Assembly: GCF_030297155.1 (NCBI RefSeq)
Contig: NZ_AP028067.1
Span: 1,116,001 to 1,180,000, forward strand
Length of the DNA: 64,000 nucleotides
Origin: Vibrio sp. FE10
GTDB taxonomy: Bacteria; Pseudomonadota; Gammaproteobacteria; Enterobacterales; Vibrionaceae
Reading direction: 5' to 3'
Shown: piece after piece, positions 26,023 to 33,805 of the stretch
How positions within the stretch are numbered: the stretch's first letter is position 1
How the letters are laid out: every line of letters starts with the position of its first letter
Notes under the pieces: model-generated
What the model saw: only the letters and a program-made list of their open reading frames with translations
The model's database searches: none
Told to the model about the DNA's origin: nothing
Position numbers and translations under genes: made by a program

Positions 26023-27234
26023 ATGAATGCTGGCTACTCCCCTATTGTTGTTGCTCCTGATAATAGTACATCTGTTCTCCAGCGGGTCAATATCCTGGAC
26101 AATAGCTATTACAATGAAAGGTGGCTCCAAGAACTGATATTCAATAATGAGCGATTACTACCTCTTTATGAGGTTGAACCTGATTACATAGGTGCTTTCC
26201 CAGTATGCATGGAGTTATCTACACGTTCCGGTAGGATTGACTGTCTACATGTTACTAGTACCGGACGATTAGTTATAACTGAAGTAAAGTTATATCGAAA
26301 TCCAGAATCAAGGCGAGAAGTCATGGGGCAGATTCTGGATTATGCGAAAGATCTTGTGTCTATGGATTATATGATGCTCGATGAGAGTATCAAAAAAAGC
26401 ACAAACGGCCGTTCCCTCTATGATTTCGCTTGTGAAATCGACCCTCAGATATCCGAAGCCAATTTCGTTGATGCTGTACAACGTAATTTGAAACGAGGGC
26501 GTTTTCTTTTACTAATTGTCGGTGATGGAATCCGAGAAGGAGCATTTGATATCAAGGAGTTTTTAAACCAAAACGCATCAATGGAATTTGCATTTGCGAT
26601 GGTTGAAATGCGTGTGTTTCATATGAATGACAAGCATTTTCTTGTGCAACCGGAGGTCTTACATAAAACGAATATAATTCAAAGGCATGTTATCTCGATA
26701 GAAAATCACTCGAGTGAGCATGTAGTAGAACTTATCGAGGAAGCCCCTGCTCAAGACCCTCCATCAATGCAGAAAGCCAAAGATCGTTCTGAACTTAATG
26801 CAACATTCTGGCGTGTATTTCTCGATAACATCAAACTAAATGATAAGACTCAACCTCTTCCTACTACGTCAACCCAAAGTCATCTCTACTTTCAGTTACC
26901 GCCTTCGACTTCAGTTAGTTGGATTACAGTATATAAGCTTGATAATCGAGAGGTTGGTGTATTTGTCCGTTTCGCTAAAAGCCCTCAAGGAGAGAAGCTT
27001 TATCAAGATATACAATTAGCCAAGAGTTTTTTTCAAGAGTCATTAATGGGAAAGGCGGTTTGGATAGATACAGAGCGAAAAATCGTCTTACCCAAGATGA
27101 AGATCAACTTAAAAGACCGTGGTAATTGGAAAGAAGCTCATGAATATTATCAGACTCAACTCAATATTTTGATTGATGAATTGAGGCCTCTTCTTAAGCG
27201 TATGGTATTTGATGACAATTTTGACACCGACTAA
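26023..27234 (+). CDS. Second PDDEXK nuclease-like protein
   Basis: This 403-residue protein has an N-terminal nuclease-like domain with NERWLQELIFNN, Asp73 in SGRIDCLHVT, Glu87-x-Lys89 in VITEVKLYRN, and Gln103 in MGQILDYAKDL: the D-ExK-Q order of PDDEXK enzymes. The rest (about 130-400) has no recognised domain but includes an ordinary soluble C-terminal half resembling DUF4268-type tails. GAGGGA precedes ATG 26023. It is probably co-transcribed with the preceding nuclease-like gene and ends at terminator C. Confidence 0.65.
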   Translation: MNAGYSPIVVAPDNSTSVLQRVNILDNSYYNERWLQELIFNNERLLPLYEVEPDYIGAFPVCMELSTRSGRIDCLHVTSTGRLVITEVKLYRNPESRREVMGQILDYAKDLVSMDYMMLDESIKKSTNGRSLYDFACEIDPQISEANFVDAVQRNLKRGRFLLLIVGDGIREGAFDIKEFLNQNASMEFAFAMVEMRVFHMNDKHFLVQPEVLHKTNIIQRHVISIENHSSEHVVELIEEAPAQDPPSMQKAKDRSELNATFWRVFLDNIKLNDKTQPLPTTSTQSHLYFQLPPSTSVSWITVYKLDNREVGVFVRFAKSPQGEKLYQDIQLAKSFFQESLMGKAVWIDTERKIVLPKMKINLKDRGNWKEAHEYYQTQLNILIDELRPLLKRMVFDDNFDTD

Positions 27235-27535
27235 ATTGAGCGCCATTCTAATTATTCAAGTGAAAAAGGATTGGTAGAGATACCAATCCTTTTTTGTGTT
27301 TGTGTGTTTGTGTGTTTTTGGCTAAGTGGCTATATCTACATGAGGTGATTGAGAAATATACAATTTTAAGGCGTTGTTAAAGTTGACGTTTTGACGATAA
27401 AACCTTTCATGAATATGACGGAATAAAGCGTTGTTCATGAAAACATTGCGCCATCATACCGAATGGTAGCCTTGGCTGAGCAGTGACTATACTCAGCATT
27501 ATATTGCTCACCAACAACAACGAAAATAGAGAAAC
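27235..27535. other. Gap between the nuclease-like pair and rlpA
   Basis: It holds terminator C (27263-27296), a GTGTTTGTGTGTTTGTGTG-type run, and AT-rich sequence before the rlpA gene. No ORF is supported. Confidence 0.5.
27263..27296 (+). terminator. Terminator C after the nuclease-like pair
   Basis: GGATTGGTA and TACCAATCC form a stem with an A run before and T6 after. The hairpin is nearly identical to those at 23212, 24937 and 32890. Confidence 0.85.
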
Positions 27536-27988
27536 ATGCAGAGATTAGCGCACCCACATCATATGAAAAAATTACATATTATCTTTACCGCTCTTATTCT
27601 TATGATATTAGCCGGATGTACCTCAACGTCGGCTGTCGGCAGTTCCAAAACAAAGGAATATGCCAAGTCACATGCTCTTGCTGGTAAAGCTTCTTGGTAT
27701 GGCGATAAATTCCATGGAAGGCTCACAGCAAGTGGTGAGACGTATAATATGAATGCGAATACTGCTGCTCATAAAACCTTGCCATTCGGGACTATCGTGA
27801 GAGTGACCAATACAGACAATAACAAGTCTGTTGATGTGAAAATTAACGACCGAGGCCCTTACGTCAATGGCCGAGTGATCGACCTTTCGCACAAGGCATT
27901 TGCAAAAATCGGCAATGTTAAACAAGGCACCGTGCCTGTCAAAATCGAGATTGTTGACGACAGCAATACCTTTAGGTACAAACACTAG
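27536..27988 (+). CDS. rlpA: RlpA-like lipoprotein (double-psi beta-barrel)
   Basis: This 150-residue protein has a lipobox (LILMILAGC) near residue 28 and the RlpA barrel with [19 protein letters not shown] and [19 protein letters not shown], which contain the catalytic His and Asp of septal-ring lytic transglycosylases. It lacks the C-terminal SPOR domain of E. coli RlpA, so it is a short form. It would be anchored in the outer membrane and act on peptidoglycan. ATG 27536 has an AGAGA site; ATG 27563 is an alternative with no clear site. Confidence 0.8.
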   Translation: MQRLAHPHHMKKLHIIFTALILMILAGCTSTSAVGSSKTKEYAKSHALAGKASWYGDKFHGRLTASGETYNMNANTAAHKTLPFGTIVRVTNTDNNKSVDVKINDRGPYVNGRVIDLSHKAFAKIGNVKQGTVPVKIEIVDDSNTFRYKH

Positions 27989-27997
27989 AACCTGCTC

Positions 27998-28025
27998 TTA
28001 GCCTCCCTTTTTTGGGGAGGCTAAG
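27998..28025 (+). terminator. Terminator after the rlpA-like gene
   Basis: CTTAGCCTCCC and GGGAGGCTAAG form a perfect 11-bp stem with a T-rich loop, 9 bases after the stop codon. Confidence 0.75.
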
Positions 28026-28060
28026 TGACTGGAAGTTGGACAACTATTTATCAATCAACG

Positions 28061-28096
28061 CATGACTTATTCATGGATTAAAAGACATAAGTCATG
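28061..28096. other. Hairpin after the DUF2938 fragment
   Basis: CATGACTTAT and ATAAGTCATG pair as 10-bp arms with a 16-base loop. It lies just past the stop of the minus-strand DUF2938 part and may be its terminator. Confidence 0.5.
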
Positions 28097-28106
28097 AATA
28101 AACCTT

Positions 28107-28515
28107 TCAGCCATTAGTCACAATCGTTACTAGCAAAGCACTCCAGAATAAACCGATTCCGTATGTGCTATGTGCCAACAAGCTTAAGGATCGTGCTTTC
28201 CAAGGTTTTGGGCTTTTACTTGCCGCTATCCCGAAGCCAAGGCAAGGTTGAATGACAAAGAATGGAAAGGCCAAAGTTACAATACCAGTCAGTAAAGCCG
28301 GAATTAACCTCGGTTCTGCTAGCCATTCTTCTCCCCAAATAAAGATGAGAACCAGCGCAAAAACGATACCTATCAAGTAATGCAATATCCATCCTAAAAC
28401 CTTCTCTCCTTTCACTTCTGGTGTCGCCATTATAGGGTTATGAAAAAATTGCCCTTTGGATATTAAAACGAACCAACGAGCGACCAGTGCGTAATCAAGT
28501 GATGGAATCCCCAAC
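28107..28515 (-). pseudogene. DUF2938 gene, 3' part (split by the IS)
   Basis: The minus-strand frame reads LGIPSLDYALVARWF onward to a stop, 135 residues with three membrane helices, which is the C-terminal bulk of DUF2938. Its first codon here is an internal TTG, not a start. The rest of the gene is on the other side of the IS (31088-31183). Joined through one copy of the 7-bp target site, the two parts restore an unbroken 165-residue protein. It is therefore insertionally inactivated. Confidence 0.88.
28509..28515 (+). repeat. IS target-site duplication, left copy
   Basis: CCCCAAC borders the left IS end; the matching copy is at 31088-31094. A 7-bp duplication is within the range known for IS21-family insertions. 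Confidence 0.85.
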
Positions 28516-28613
28516 TGCGTATTTCGGCTGATGTGACCCCTAGTTTCGTTTTTAATCGACCACCTTTTTAAGCCTCTCTTTTCTCTTCCTTAGTTTTACT
28601 CCAAGTGGTCGAT

Positions 28614-29336
28614 TTAAGCCAGTTTTCTCATTGATTCCCCTCGTAACTCGATTCTATGACTTTGATGAACCAACCTATCTAAGATCGCATCAGCGATCGT
28701 CGAGTTGTCGATCATCTCGTGCCATTCTTTTACAGGTAGTTGGCTGATAATGATTGTACTGCACTCTTGGTATCTATCTTCTAGCACTTCGAGAAGATTA
28801 CTTGCATGCTCTTGGCTGAGTTTTTCCATTCCCCAGTCATCGATAACCAACAGTTTTTTCTTAGACAAGCTCAGTAGCAGCTTTTGATAGCTGCCATCAA
28901 GGCGGCTACTACTCAGGTCATCAAGTAAACGATTTAGGCGATAATAACGACTTGGGCAGTGTTGCTCACACGCCTGCTCGGCGAGCGCACAAGCAACATA
29001 GGTTTTACCTGCACCTGTTGCACCTGTAATCAGGACATTCTGTCGCTTTTGTAAATAAGTGCCTGATAATAACTCTCCCATCATTGCTCTTTTTAAGCCT
29101 CGTTCTGGGCGGTAGTCCAGTTGATTACCGCTAGCGCTTAGGCGCAGCTTGGCTTGCCGTTTAAGTCGTTGGATTTTGGTTTGATCTCGGTTCACTATCT
29201 CATGATCAAGGATGAGTCCTAACCTTTCTTCAAAGCCAAGTTCAGCATAGGTCGCGGGGTGTATCCTTTGCTGTTCCAGTGCATCAGAAGCATGACTTAG
29301 GCGTAGTGATTTTAACTGTTGGATTATTGCGTCCAT
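28614..29336 (-). CDS. istB: IS21-family helper ATPase IstB
   Basis: This 240-residue AAA+ ATPase has the Walker A motif LITGATGAGKTYVACALAEQ and Walker B LLVIDDWGMEKL. IstB assists transposition by IstA. ATG 29336 follows an AGGAG site and lies ten bases after the istA stop; an in-frame start inside istA is less likely. The protein is intact. Confidence 0.94.
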   Translation of the reverse strand: MDAIIQQLKSLRLSHASDALEQQRIHPATYAELGFEERLGLILDHEIVNRDQTKIQRLKRQAKLRLSASGNQLDYRPERGLKRAMMGELLSGTYLQKRQNVLITGATGAGKTYVACALAEQACEQHCPSRYYRLNRLLDDLSSSRLDGSYQKLLLSLSKKKLLVIDDWGMEKLSQEHASNLLEVLEDRYQECSTIIISQLPVKEWHEMIDNSTIADAILDRLVHQSHRIELRGESMRKLA

Positions 29337-29346
29337 ATTGTTTCTC

Positions 29347-30879
29347 CTAGTGGTAGTAGTTGGAACCACGAACATTAGTGTGTTTAAGGTTTGGGGTATC
29401 AGTGGAAGGCTGAGAGAGAGTGCCTTCTCGATGGTTCTTCAATAAGTTTTTGACGAAGCCAAGGTATGGCTTCTCTGTCACTAAGGCATCTCGGCAAGCT
29501 TGTTCTAACCGTGCGTCTGAGTGCTTTTTGGCAAGACTTAGTAACCCAAAGCAACTTCTAAAGGCCAATGCTTCATGCTCTGGGCGTTTGAGCAACATCT
29601 GAGTCAGTTCACCTGTGGCTGGCCCAATAGATTTTCCCCAACGGATAAAACGCTCGGGTGTCCATGATTGGTATTGATGGTTGCTTGGCATATGCTCGTA
29701 AACGGTAGAGAGACCATATTCTTTTTGGCTTGTGCAGTGGTGAGCAACAATGCTCCCTTTGTGGTAGATACGTATTATTTGATGCGTTGCTTCAAGCTCA
29801 ACTTGTTGCCCAACAAGTTGGTGCGGCACAGAGTAGAAGTGCTTTTTATATTGAATGTGATAATCAGGGGAGACGGTTGCTCGTTTAGTTTCGATATACA
29901 CATATGGTTGCGATGGCAGTGGTTTTAACGCTGGACGGTCAACTTTGTTGAACAAGTCATGTCGATTGACACCAAGCTGTTTCATCTCTCGTTGGTTTAA
30001 GTCATGCATCAGCTTTCGGATAGCCAGGTTCAGCTCAGCCATTGTATAGAACACTTGGTGGCGAAGGCGCATCATTATCCAGCGCTCTACGATGAGAACT
30101 GCGTTCTCAGCTTTGGCTTTATCTTTAGGCTTGTAGGGCCTGGCTGGCATCACAGCAACGCCGTAATGTTGTGCCAGTTTTCGGTAGCTCTCATTGAGGA
30201 TAGGGCTATGACAGTCTGCTTTCGTTACAGCAGATTTCAGATTATCAGGTACAAGTAGATTCGGAGCACCACCAAAGTGATTAAAGGTATTCACATGAGC
30301 CATGAGGAAGTGTTCAAGCCCTTGGCTCTCACTCGCCTCGACATAGGTGTAATTTGACGCTCCTAAAGTGGCGACAAATACCTGAGCATGTCGGCATTCT
30401 CCTGTATCTGGATTCACAACAGGGATCGTTGGGCCACAGTAGTCAATGAAGAGCTTGTCACCAGCATGGTGAAGTTGGCGCATACTGCGTTTTTGTGTCT
30501 TTAGCCAACGTCTATACAGTTCGCAGAACTGTGTATAGCCATAGGCTTTGTCTTGATGCTGATGACAATACTCTTCCCAAAGCAAAGCTTTAGTCATCCC
30601 TTTACGCTTCAATTCTAAGTAGCAGAGAGTGAAATCAGGCATCACTTTATGCTGAGAAGATGAGCGACCATCAAACAAAGCTTGGGTGACTTGATTTTCA
30701 TGATGAGTCTCTTCCAGTGGCCACGTGAGGCCACTGGATTTAAATCGGGATAGATGCTGGGATACAGTGGAATGAGCAATATTGAGGCAAGCGGCGATCT
30801 GTCGATTAGAAAGATTGCACTCGTATCGGAGGCGTAAGATTTCCTTAATTTTATTCATTGGCATTCTCTTTTTCGGCAT
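29347..30879 (-). CDS. istA: IS21-family transposase IstA
   Basis: This 510-residue protein has an N-terminal helix-turn-helix (LSNRQIAACLNIAHSTVSQHL) and a DDE integrase core: Asp in LFIDYCGPTIP, Asp in NLLVPDNLKSAVTKAD, and Glu in KDKAKAENAVLIVERW. The C-terminal Mu-transposase-type domain follows. It is intact. The ATG lies close to the right inverted repeat cluster that should hold its promoter. Confidence 0.95.
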   Translation of the reverse strand: MPKKRMPMNKIKEILRLRYECNLSNRQIAACLNIAHSTVSQHLSRFKSSGLTWPLEETHHENQVTQALFDGRSSSQHKVMPDFTLCYLELKRKGMTKALLWEEYCHQHQDKAYGYTQFCELYRRWLKTQKRSMRQLHHAGDKLFIDYCGPTIPVVNPDTGECRHAQVFVATLGASNYTYVEASESQGLEHFLMAHVNTFNHFGGAPNLLVPDNLKSAVTKADCHSPILNESYRKLAQHYGVAVMPARPYKPKDKAKAENAVLIVERWIMMRLRHQVFYTMAELNLAIRKLMHDLNQREMKQLGVNRHDLFNKVDRPALKPLPSQPYVYIETKRATVSPDYHIQYKKHFYSVPHQLVGQQVELEATHQIIRIYHKGSIVAHHCTSQKEYGLSTVYEHMPSNHQYQSWTPERFIRWGKSIGPATGELTQMLLKRPEHEALAFRSCFGLLSLAKKHSDARLEQACRDALVTEKPYLGFVKNLLKNHREGTLSQPSTDTPNLKHTNVRGSNYYH

Positions 30880-31087
30880 GATTTATCCTTAGTGCTCTCA
30901 ACATGAAAGACTCAGGTTAAACCTATTGATTTAAAAGAGAAAAGAGGTTTATTTCGGTAAATCGACCATCGATTTCGGAAACACACCGAAAAGTGGATGA
31001 TTAAAACCGAAATGAGTGGTTGGTTAAAAACGGATTTGGTGGTCGATTAAAACCGAAATAGGCGGTCGGCTAGCTCCGAAATATGCA

Positions 31088-31094
31088 CCCCAAC
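31088..31094 (+). repeat. IS target-site duplication, right copy
   Basis: CCCCAAC is the second copy, directly after the right IS end. Confidence 0.85.
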
Positions 31095-31183
31095 AACTTT
31101 TTTTGAATCCAAGCCCACATATCCATAGCTAAAGTGCCACCAATACCAATCAATATGGCTTGTAAGTAAACTGAAGTGTCCAC
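31088..31183 (-). pseudogene. DUF2938 gene, 5' part (split by the IS)
   Basis: On the minus strand GTG 31183, preceded by a TAGGAG site, opens a frame reading VDTSVYLQAILIGIGGT and on through a first membrane helix to WIQKKLLG, where the IS begins. This is the typical DUF2938 N-terminus and continues in frame into the 28107-28515 part once the IS and one target copy are removed. Confidence 0.85.
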
Positions 31184-31246
31184 TTGAAATTACTCCTATA
31201 TTTTGTACTTTATTTAAACATTGTTATATTCACAGGCACGTTACCA

Positions 31247-31264
31247 CTTGAAGTCGACTTTAAG
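31247..31264 (+). promoter_or_regulatory. MerR-type operator
   Basis: CTTGAAGTCGACTTTAAG is a near-perfect 18-bp dyad centred on the palindrome AAGTCGACTT. It lies between the divergent MerR and DUF2938 genes, 16 bases before the MerR start. Its layout resembles SoxR/MerR operators. Confidence 0.6.
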
Positions 31265-31279
31265 TCAAGGATGCATTTT

Positions 31280-31669
31280 ATGGATATTGCAGAAGTCTCT
31301 AGGGAGTCTGGACTAGCTCCTTCAACGTTAAGATATTATGAGAAAATAGGTCTTATTCGTTCTAATGGAAGAAAAGGGTTAAGGAGGCAGTACTCACCAA
31401 AGGTATTAAACAAATTAAATGTTATTTCCCTTGGGCGTATTGCTGGATTGTCACTAAATGAAATATCAACGATGTTTGATACATCAGATGAATTGGCAAT
31501 TGACCGCGCGTTATTGATGCAGAAAGCCGAAGACGTTGATATTCAAATTAAACGCCTGAAAGTAGTACGTGACAGCCTTAAACATGTAGCGACTTGTCCA
31601 CAACCGTCTCATTTAGACTGCTTATCATTTCAGAAATTGATGAAATCAGTTAAACGCTATTTCGCTTAA
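31280..31669 (+). CDS. MerR-family transcriptional regulator
   Basis: This 129-residue protein has the MerR helix-turn-helix MDIAEVSRESGLAPSTLRY and the EKIGLIRSNGRKGLRRQYSP wing at the N-terminus, then a dimer helix (residues about 80-115). It has cysteines at CPQPSHLDC but no SoxR cluster motif. ATG 31280 has AAGG nine bases upstream; the open frame extends to 31184 but without support. It is divergent from the DUF2938 gene, its probable target, which the IS has broken. The ligand is unknown. Confidence 0.85.
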   Translation: MDIAEVSRESGLAPSTLRYYEKIGLIRSNGRKGLRRQYSPKVLNKLNVISLGRIAGLSLNEISTMFDTSDELAIDRALLMQKAEDVDIQIKRLKVVRDSLKHVATCPQPSHLDCLSFQKLMKSVKRYFA

Positions 31670-31854
31670 AACTTGTAAGAATGGAGCTTCAGTGAATACA
31701 TTTTTTGGCAAAGCAGGTTAGCTCGGAACTCAAAGAGAGGAAAATTACATTTCGTTACTTACTGAAGTAAATCTGAAACATCGCTGACACGGTTCTGAAA
31801 TTTTTGATGGCTAGCTTATGGGGTTCTAAAACGAATCCAAATAAGGAAATACCC

Positions 31855-32868
31855 GTGAAGCTAACACCTGTCGTTGCCGCCGTAATCATGTCTTTCAGTT
31901 CAGCAAGTTTTGCTTTTAGCTTGCAACAATCTGCCAATGAAAACAGTGAAGATCTTGTATGGACGGGGCACCTTAGCCCAGACAGCGACACGGTAATGTC
32001 TGCAATGCTCGCGGCTCATATTTATGGTGGTACGGCGACAGTACCAGAGCCAATCAACCCTGAATCGACGTTTATCTTGAACTACTGTAATGCAGAATCG
32101 CCACGAGTAGAGACAGATTACTCTTCATACCGAGTAGGGCTGGTGGACTTCAACCAAGTGACTCAATTAGCGCCAACCATTGACCAAGCATCTATTGTGG
32201 CAGTGGTCGACCATCACGCGATTGGAGGCTCTCCAATTAACACACCGCAGATTGTCGAGATGGATATCCGAGGTTGGGGTTCAGCTGCAACTATTCTGGC
32301 TGACAATGCTGAAAAGCTCGATGTGAAATTACCTAAACACCTCGCTTGTGCTGGCTTGGGTGCGATTCTTTCTGACACTGTGGTATTCCAATCAGCAACG
32401 ACGACTGAGCATGATCGTGAATACGCAGAGAAGCTGGCGAAGGTTGCAGGCATTTCAGATATCGAAGACTTCGGTCAACAGATGTTGATTGCTAAATCAG
32501 ACCTTAGCCACCTTTCTTCTGAAACCATTCTGACGCTAGATTACAAAAACTTTAAGTACGGTGGCAAACAGGTGGGTATCGGCGTTGCTGAAACACTAAC
32601 GGCTCAACAACTGATTGACCGTAAAGATGAGCTTTTGGCAGCGATGAAGTCTTATAAAGAAGAGAACGGTTTAGACCATCTGTTCTTCTCAATTACCGAC
32701 ACTAAGAACAAAGAAGCGAACCTATTGTGGGTGGACGAAAGCGACTATCAAGTCATCAAGTCTGCTTTCAACGCTGAACCAACCAGCGACATGCTGACTT
32801 TGGAAGGCGTCACTTCTCGTAAGCGCCAGATTGGCCCTGCAGTTCAAAAGGCAATTGAGCGCTTGTAA
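31855..32868 (+). CDS. Family II (Mn-dependent) inorganic pyrophosphatase with a signal peptide
   Basis: The start is GTG 31855, with AAGGA seven bases upstream, giving 337 residues with a clear Sec signal peptide: VKLTPVVAAVIMSFSSASFA. The rest is a DHH-family pyrophosphatase: TGHLSPDSDTVMSA, ILNYC, AVVDHHAIGG, and RGWGSAATIL before the DHHA2-type C-terminal domain with SRKRQIGPAV. These enzymes split PPi to phosphate with Mn2+ in the cytosol, so the signal peptide implies a periplasmic form. No Cys of a lipobox is present. An in-frame upstream ATG would place the signal internally and lacks support. Confidence 0.85.
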   Translation: MKLTPVVAAVIMSFSSASFAFSLQQSANENSEDLVWTGHLSPDSDTVMSAMLAAHIYGGTATVPEPINPESTFILNYCNAESPRVETDYSSYRVGLVDFNQVTQLAPTIDQASIVAVVDHHAIGGSPINTPQIVEMDIRGWGSAATILADNAEKLDVKLPKHLACAGLGAILSDTVVFQSATTTEHDREYAEKLAKVAGISDIEDFGQQMLIAKSDLSHLSSETILTLDYKNFKYGGKQVGIGVAETLTAQQLIDRKDELLAAMKSYKEENGLDHLFFSITDTKNKEANLLWVDESDYQVIKSAFNAEPTSDMLTLEGVTSRKRQIGPAVQKAIERL

Positions 32869-32889
32869 GTAGAAAGAGAATTTGGGAGA

Positions 32890-32919
32890 GGGATTGGTAG
32901 AGATACCAATCCCTTTTTG
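32890..32919 (+). terminator. Terminator D after the pyrophosphatase
   Basis: GGGATTGGTA and TACCAATCCC form a 10-bp stem around AGA(GA), followed by T5. It shares its core with terminators A, B and C. Confidence 0.9.
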
Positions 32920-33022
32920 TTTTTGGGCGTTTAAATTAGATTTGGACAAAAGCACGTTAGAGTATGGATTCTAACGTGCGAGATTTGGATTAGAAAAAGT
33001 ATCTTGAAACCTTAAAAGCTTG

Positions 33023-33778
33023 TTATAAGCCACCCAGTTGCGATTGCATATATTCAGGTGCCTTTTCAAGATCTAACGGTCGAGTTGTATGATTGTAAAA
33101 TTCTGTTTTAAGTGATTTTGCAATACCATCGAGACCAGGGTAGATAGTTGATTCATTAATACCTAATAAACTAAGTTTTGACTGAATTTGAGGCTTTAAC
33201 TCACCAGGTATAACAAATTTATGCAACTTGTCAGTGTCAAATGCTTTTCTGGGTTCGTGATGAACAGTAAACAAGCCAGCTTGATTGACTACACGTTCTG
33301 AGATGCTTGGCCCATAGAACTCCAATGTTTGAGTTAGATCAAGTGGGTCAATATGGTAACTCGAATCTATGTGTATATGACTTATAAGGCCGTACACCGC
33401 ACAGTTACTCAGGGGCTTTCCTCCATATAGTTCTTCAGGAGAGTGAGCTGTAGCAAAGTACAACGCAATTAGAGGATTAATACTCCAATCTAAAAGTCTT
33501 GTAGGTAAACCATAGTGTTGAGCCAAGCTAAGCCATTCCCAGTCATTTGACGGTTGACACTGTACTCGCAGCGCACTCTTCATCTTGAATTGCTCTAATA
33601 ACGCCTTTTCTCTATCAAGCTCCTCGCTCGAATCTTCGAGTAGTGGCAGGCGACCGACAGAGGGAATCAATTCATATTCAGAGTTCATTACTCCTCGAAA
33701 AACCATGTGGTTCTCTGGGACAAATCGTGTGGCAAACGAAAAGACTTTTTCTATCGTATCCAGACTATAATTTTTCAT
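33023..33778 (-). CDS. FRG-domain protein
   Basis: This 251-residue protein has the FRG motif at residues 27-29 (HMVFRGVMNSEYELIPSVGR) and the second conserved block AQHYGLPTRLLDWS at about 87-100, followed by NPLIALYFAT. FRG domains occur in many bacterial proteins, often next to mobile or defence genes; biochemical role is not settled. GAGAGG precedes ATG 33778, 27 bases after the stop of an Mrr-like nuclease gene, so the two form an operon. The region is AT-rich against its neighbours. Confidence 0.8.
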   Translation of the reverse strand: MKNYSLDTIEKVFSFATRFVPENHMVFRGVMNSEYELIPSVGRLPLLEDSSEELDREKALLEQFKMKSALRVQCQPSNDWEWLSLAQHYGLPTRLLDWSINPLIALYFATAHSPEELYGGKPLSNCAVYGLISHIHIDSSYHIDPLDLTQTLEFYGPSISERVVNQAGLFTVHHEPRKAFDTDKLHKFVIPGELKPQIQSKLSLLGINESTIYPGLDGIAKSLKTEFYNHTTRPLDLEKAPEYMQSQLGGL

Positions 33779-33805
33779 GTTGCCTCTCTGGCTTATACCG
33801 CCCTA

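Larger units (their letters stand above)
28516..31087 (-). mobile_element. Complete IS21-family insertion sequence
   Basis: The 2572-bp element has terminal inverted repeats of about 50 bp: TGCGTATTTCGG at the left against TGCATATTTCGG at the right (reverse strand), converging on TTTTAATCGACCACC about 35 bases in. The istA-istB gene pair fills it, and a perfect 7-bp direct repeat CCCCAAC flanks it. Inner copies of GGTCGATT and TTAAAACCGAAAT near the right end fit the multiple transposase-binding repeats of IS21. Both genes are intact, so it may be active. Confidence 0.93.

Noticed and set aside
27363..27480. Possible integron attC-like site before rlpA
   Set aside because: GTTAAA-type and AAC-type bits are present, but no paired core sites with the right spacing, and no integrase gene nearby.
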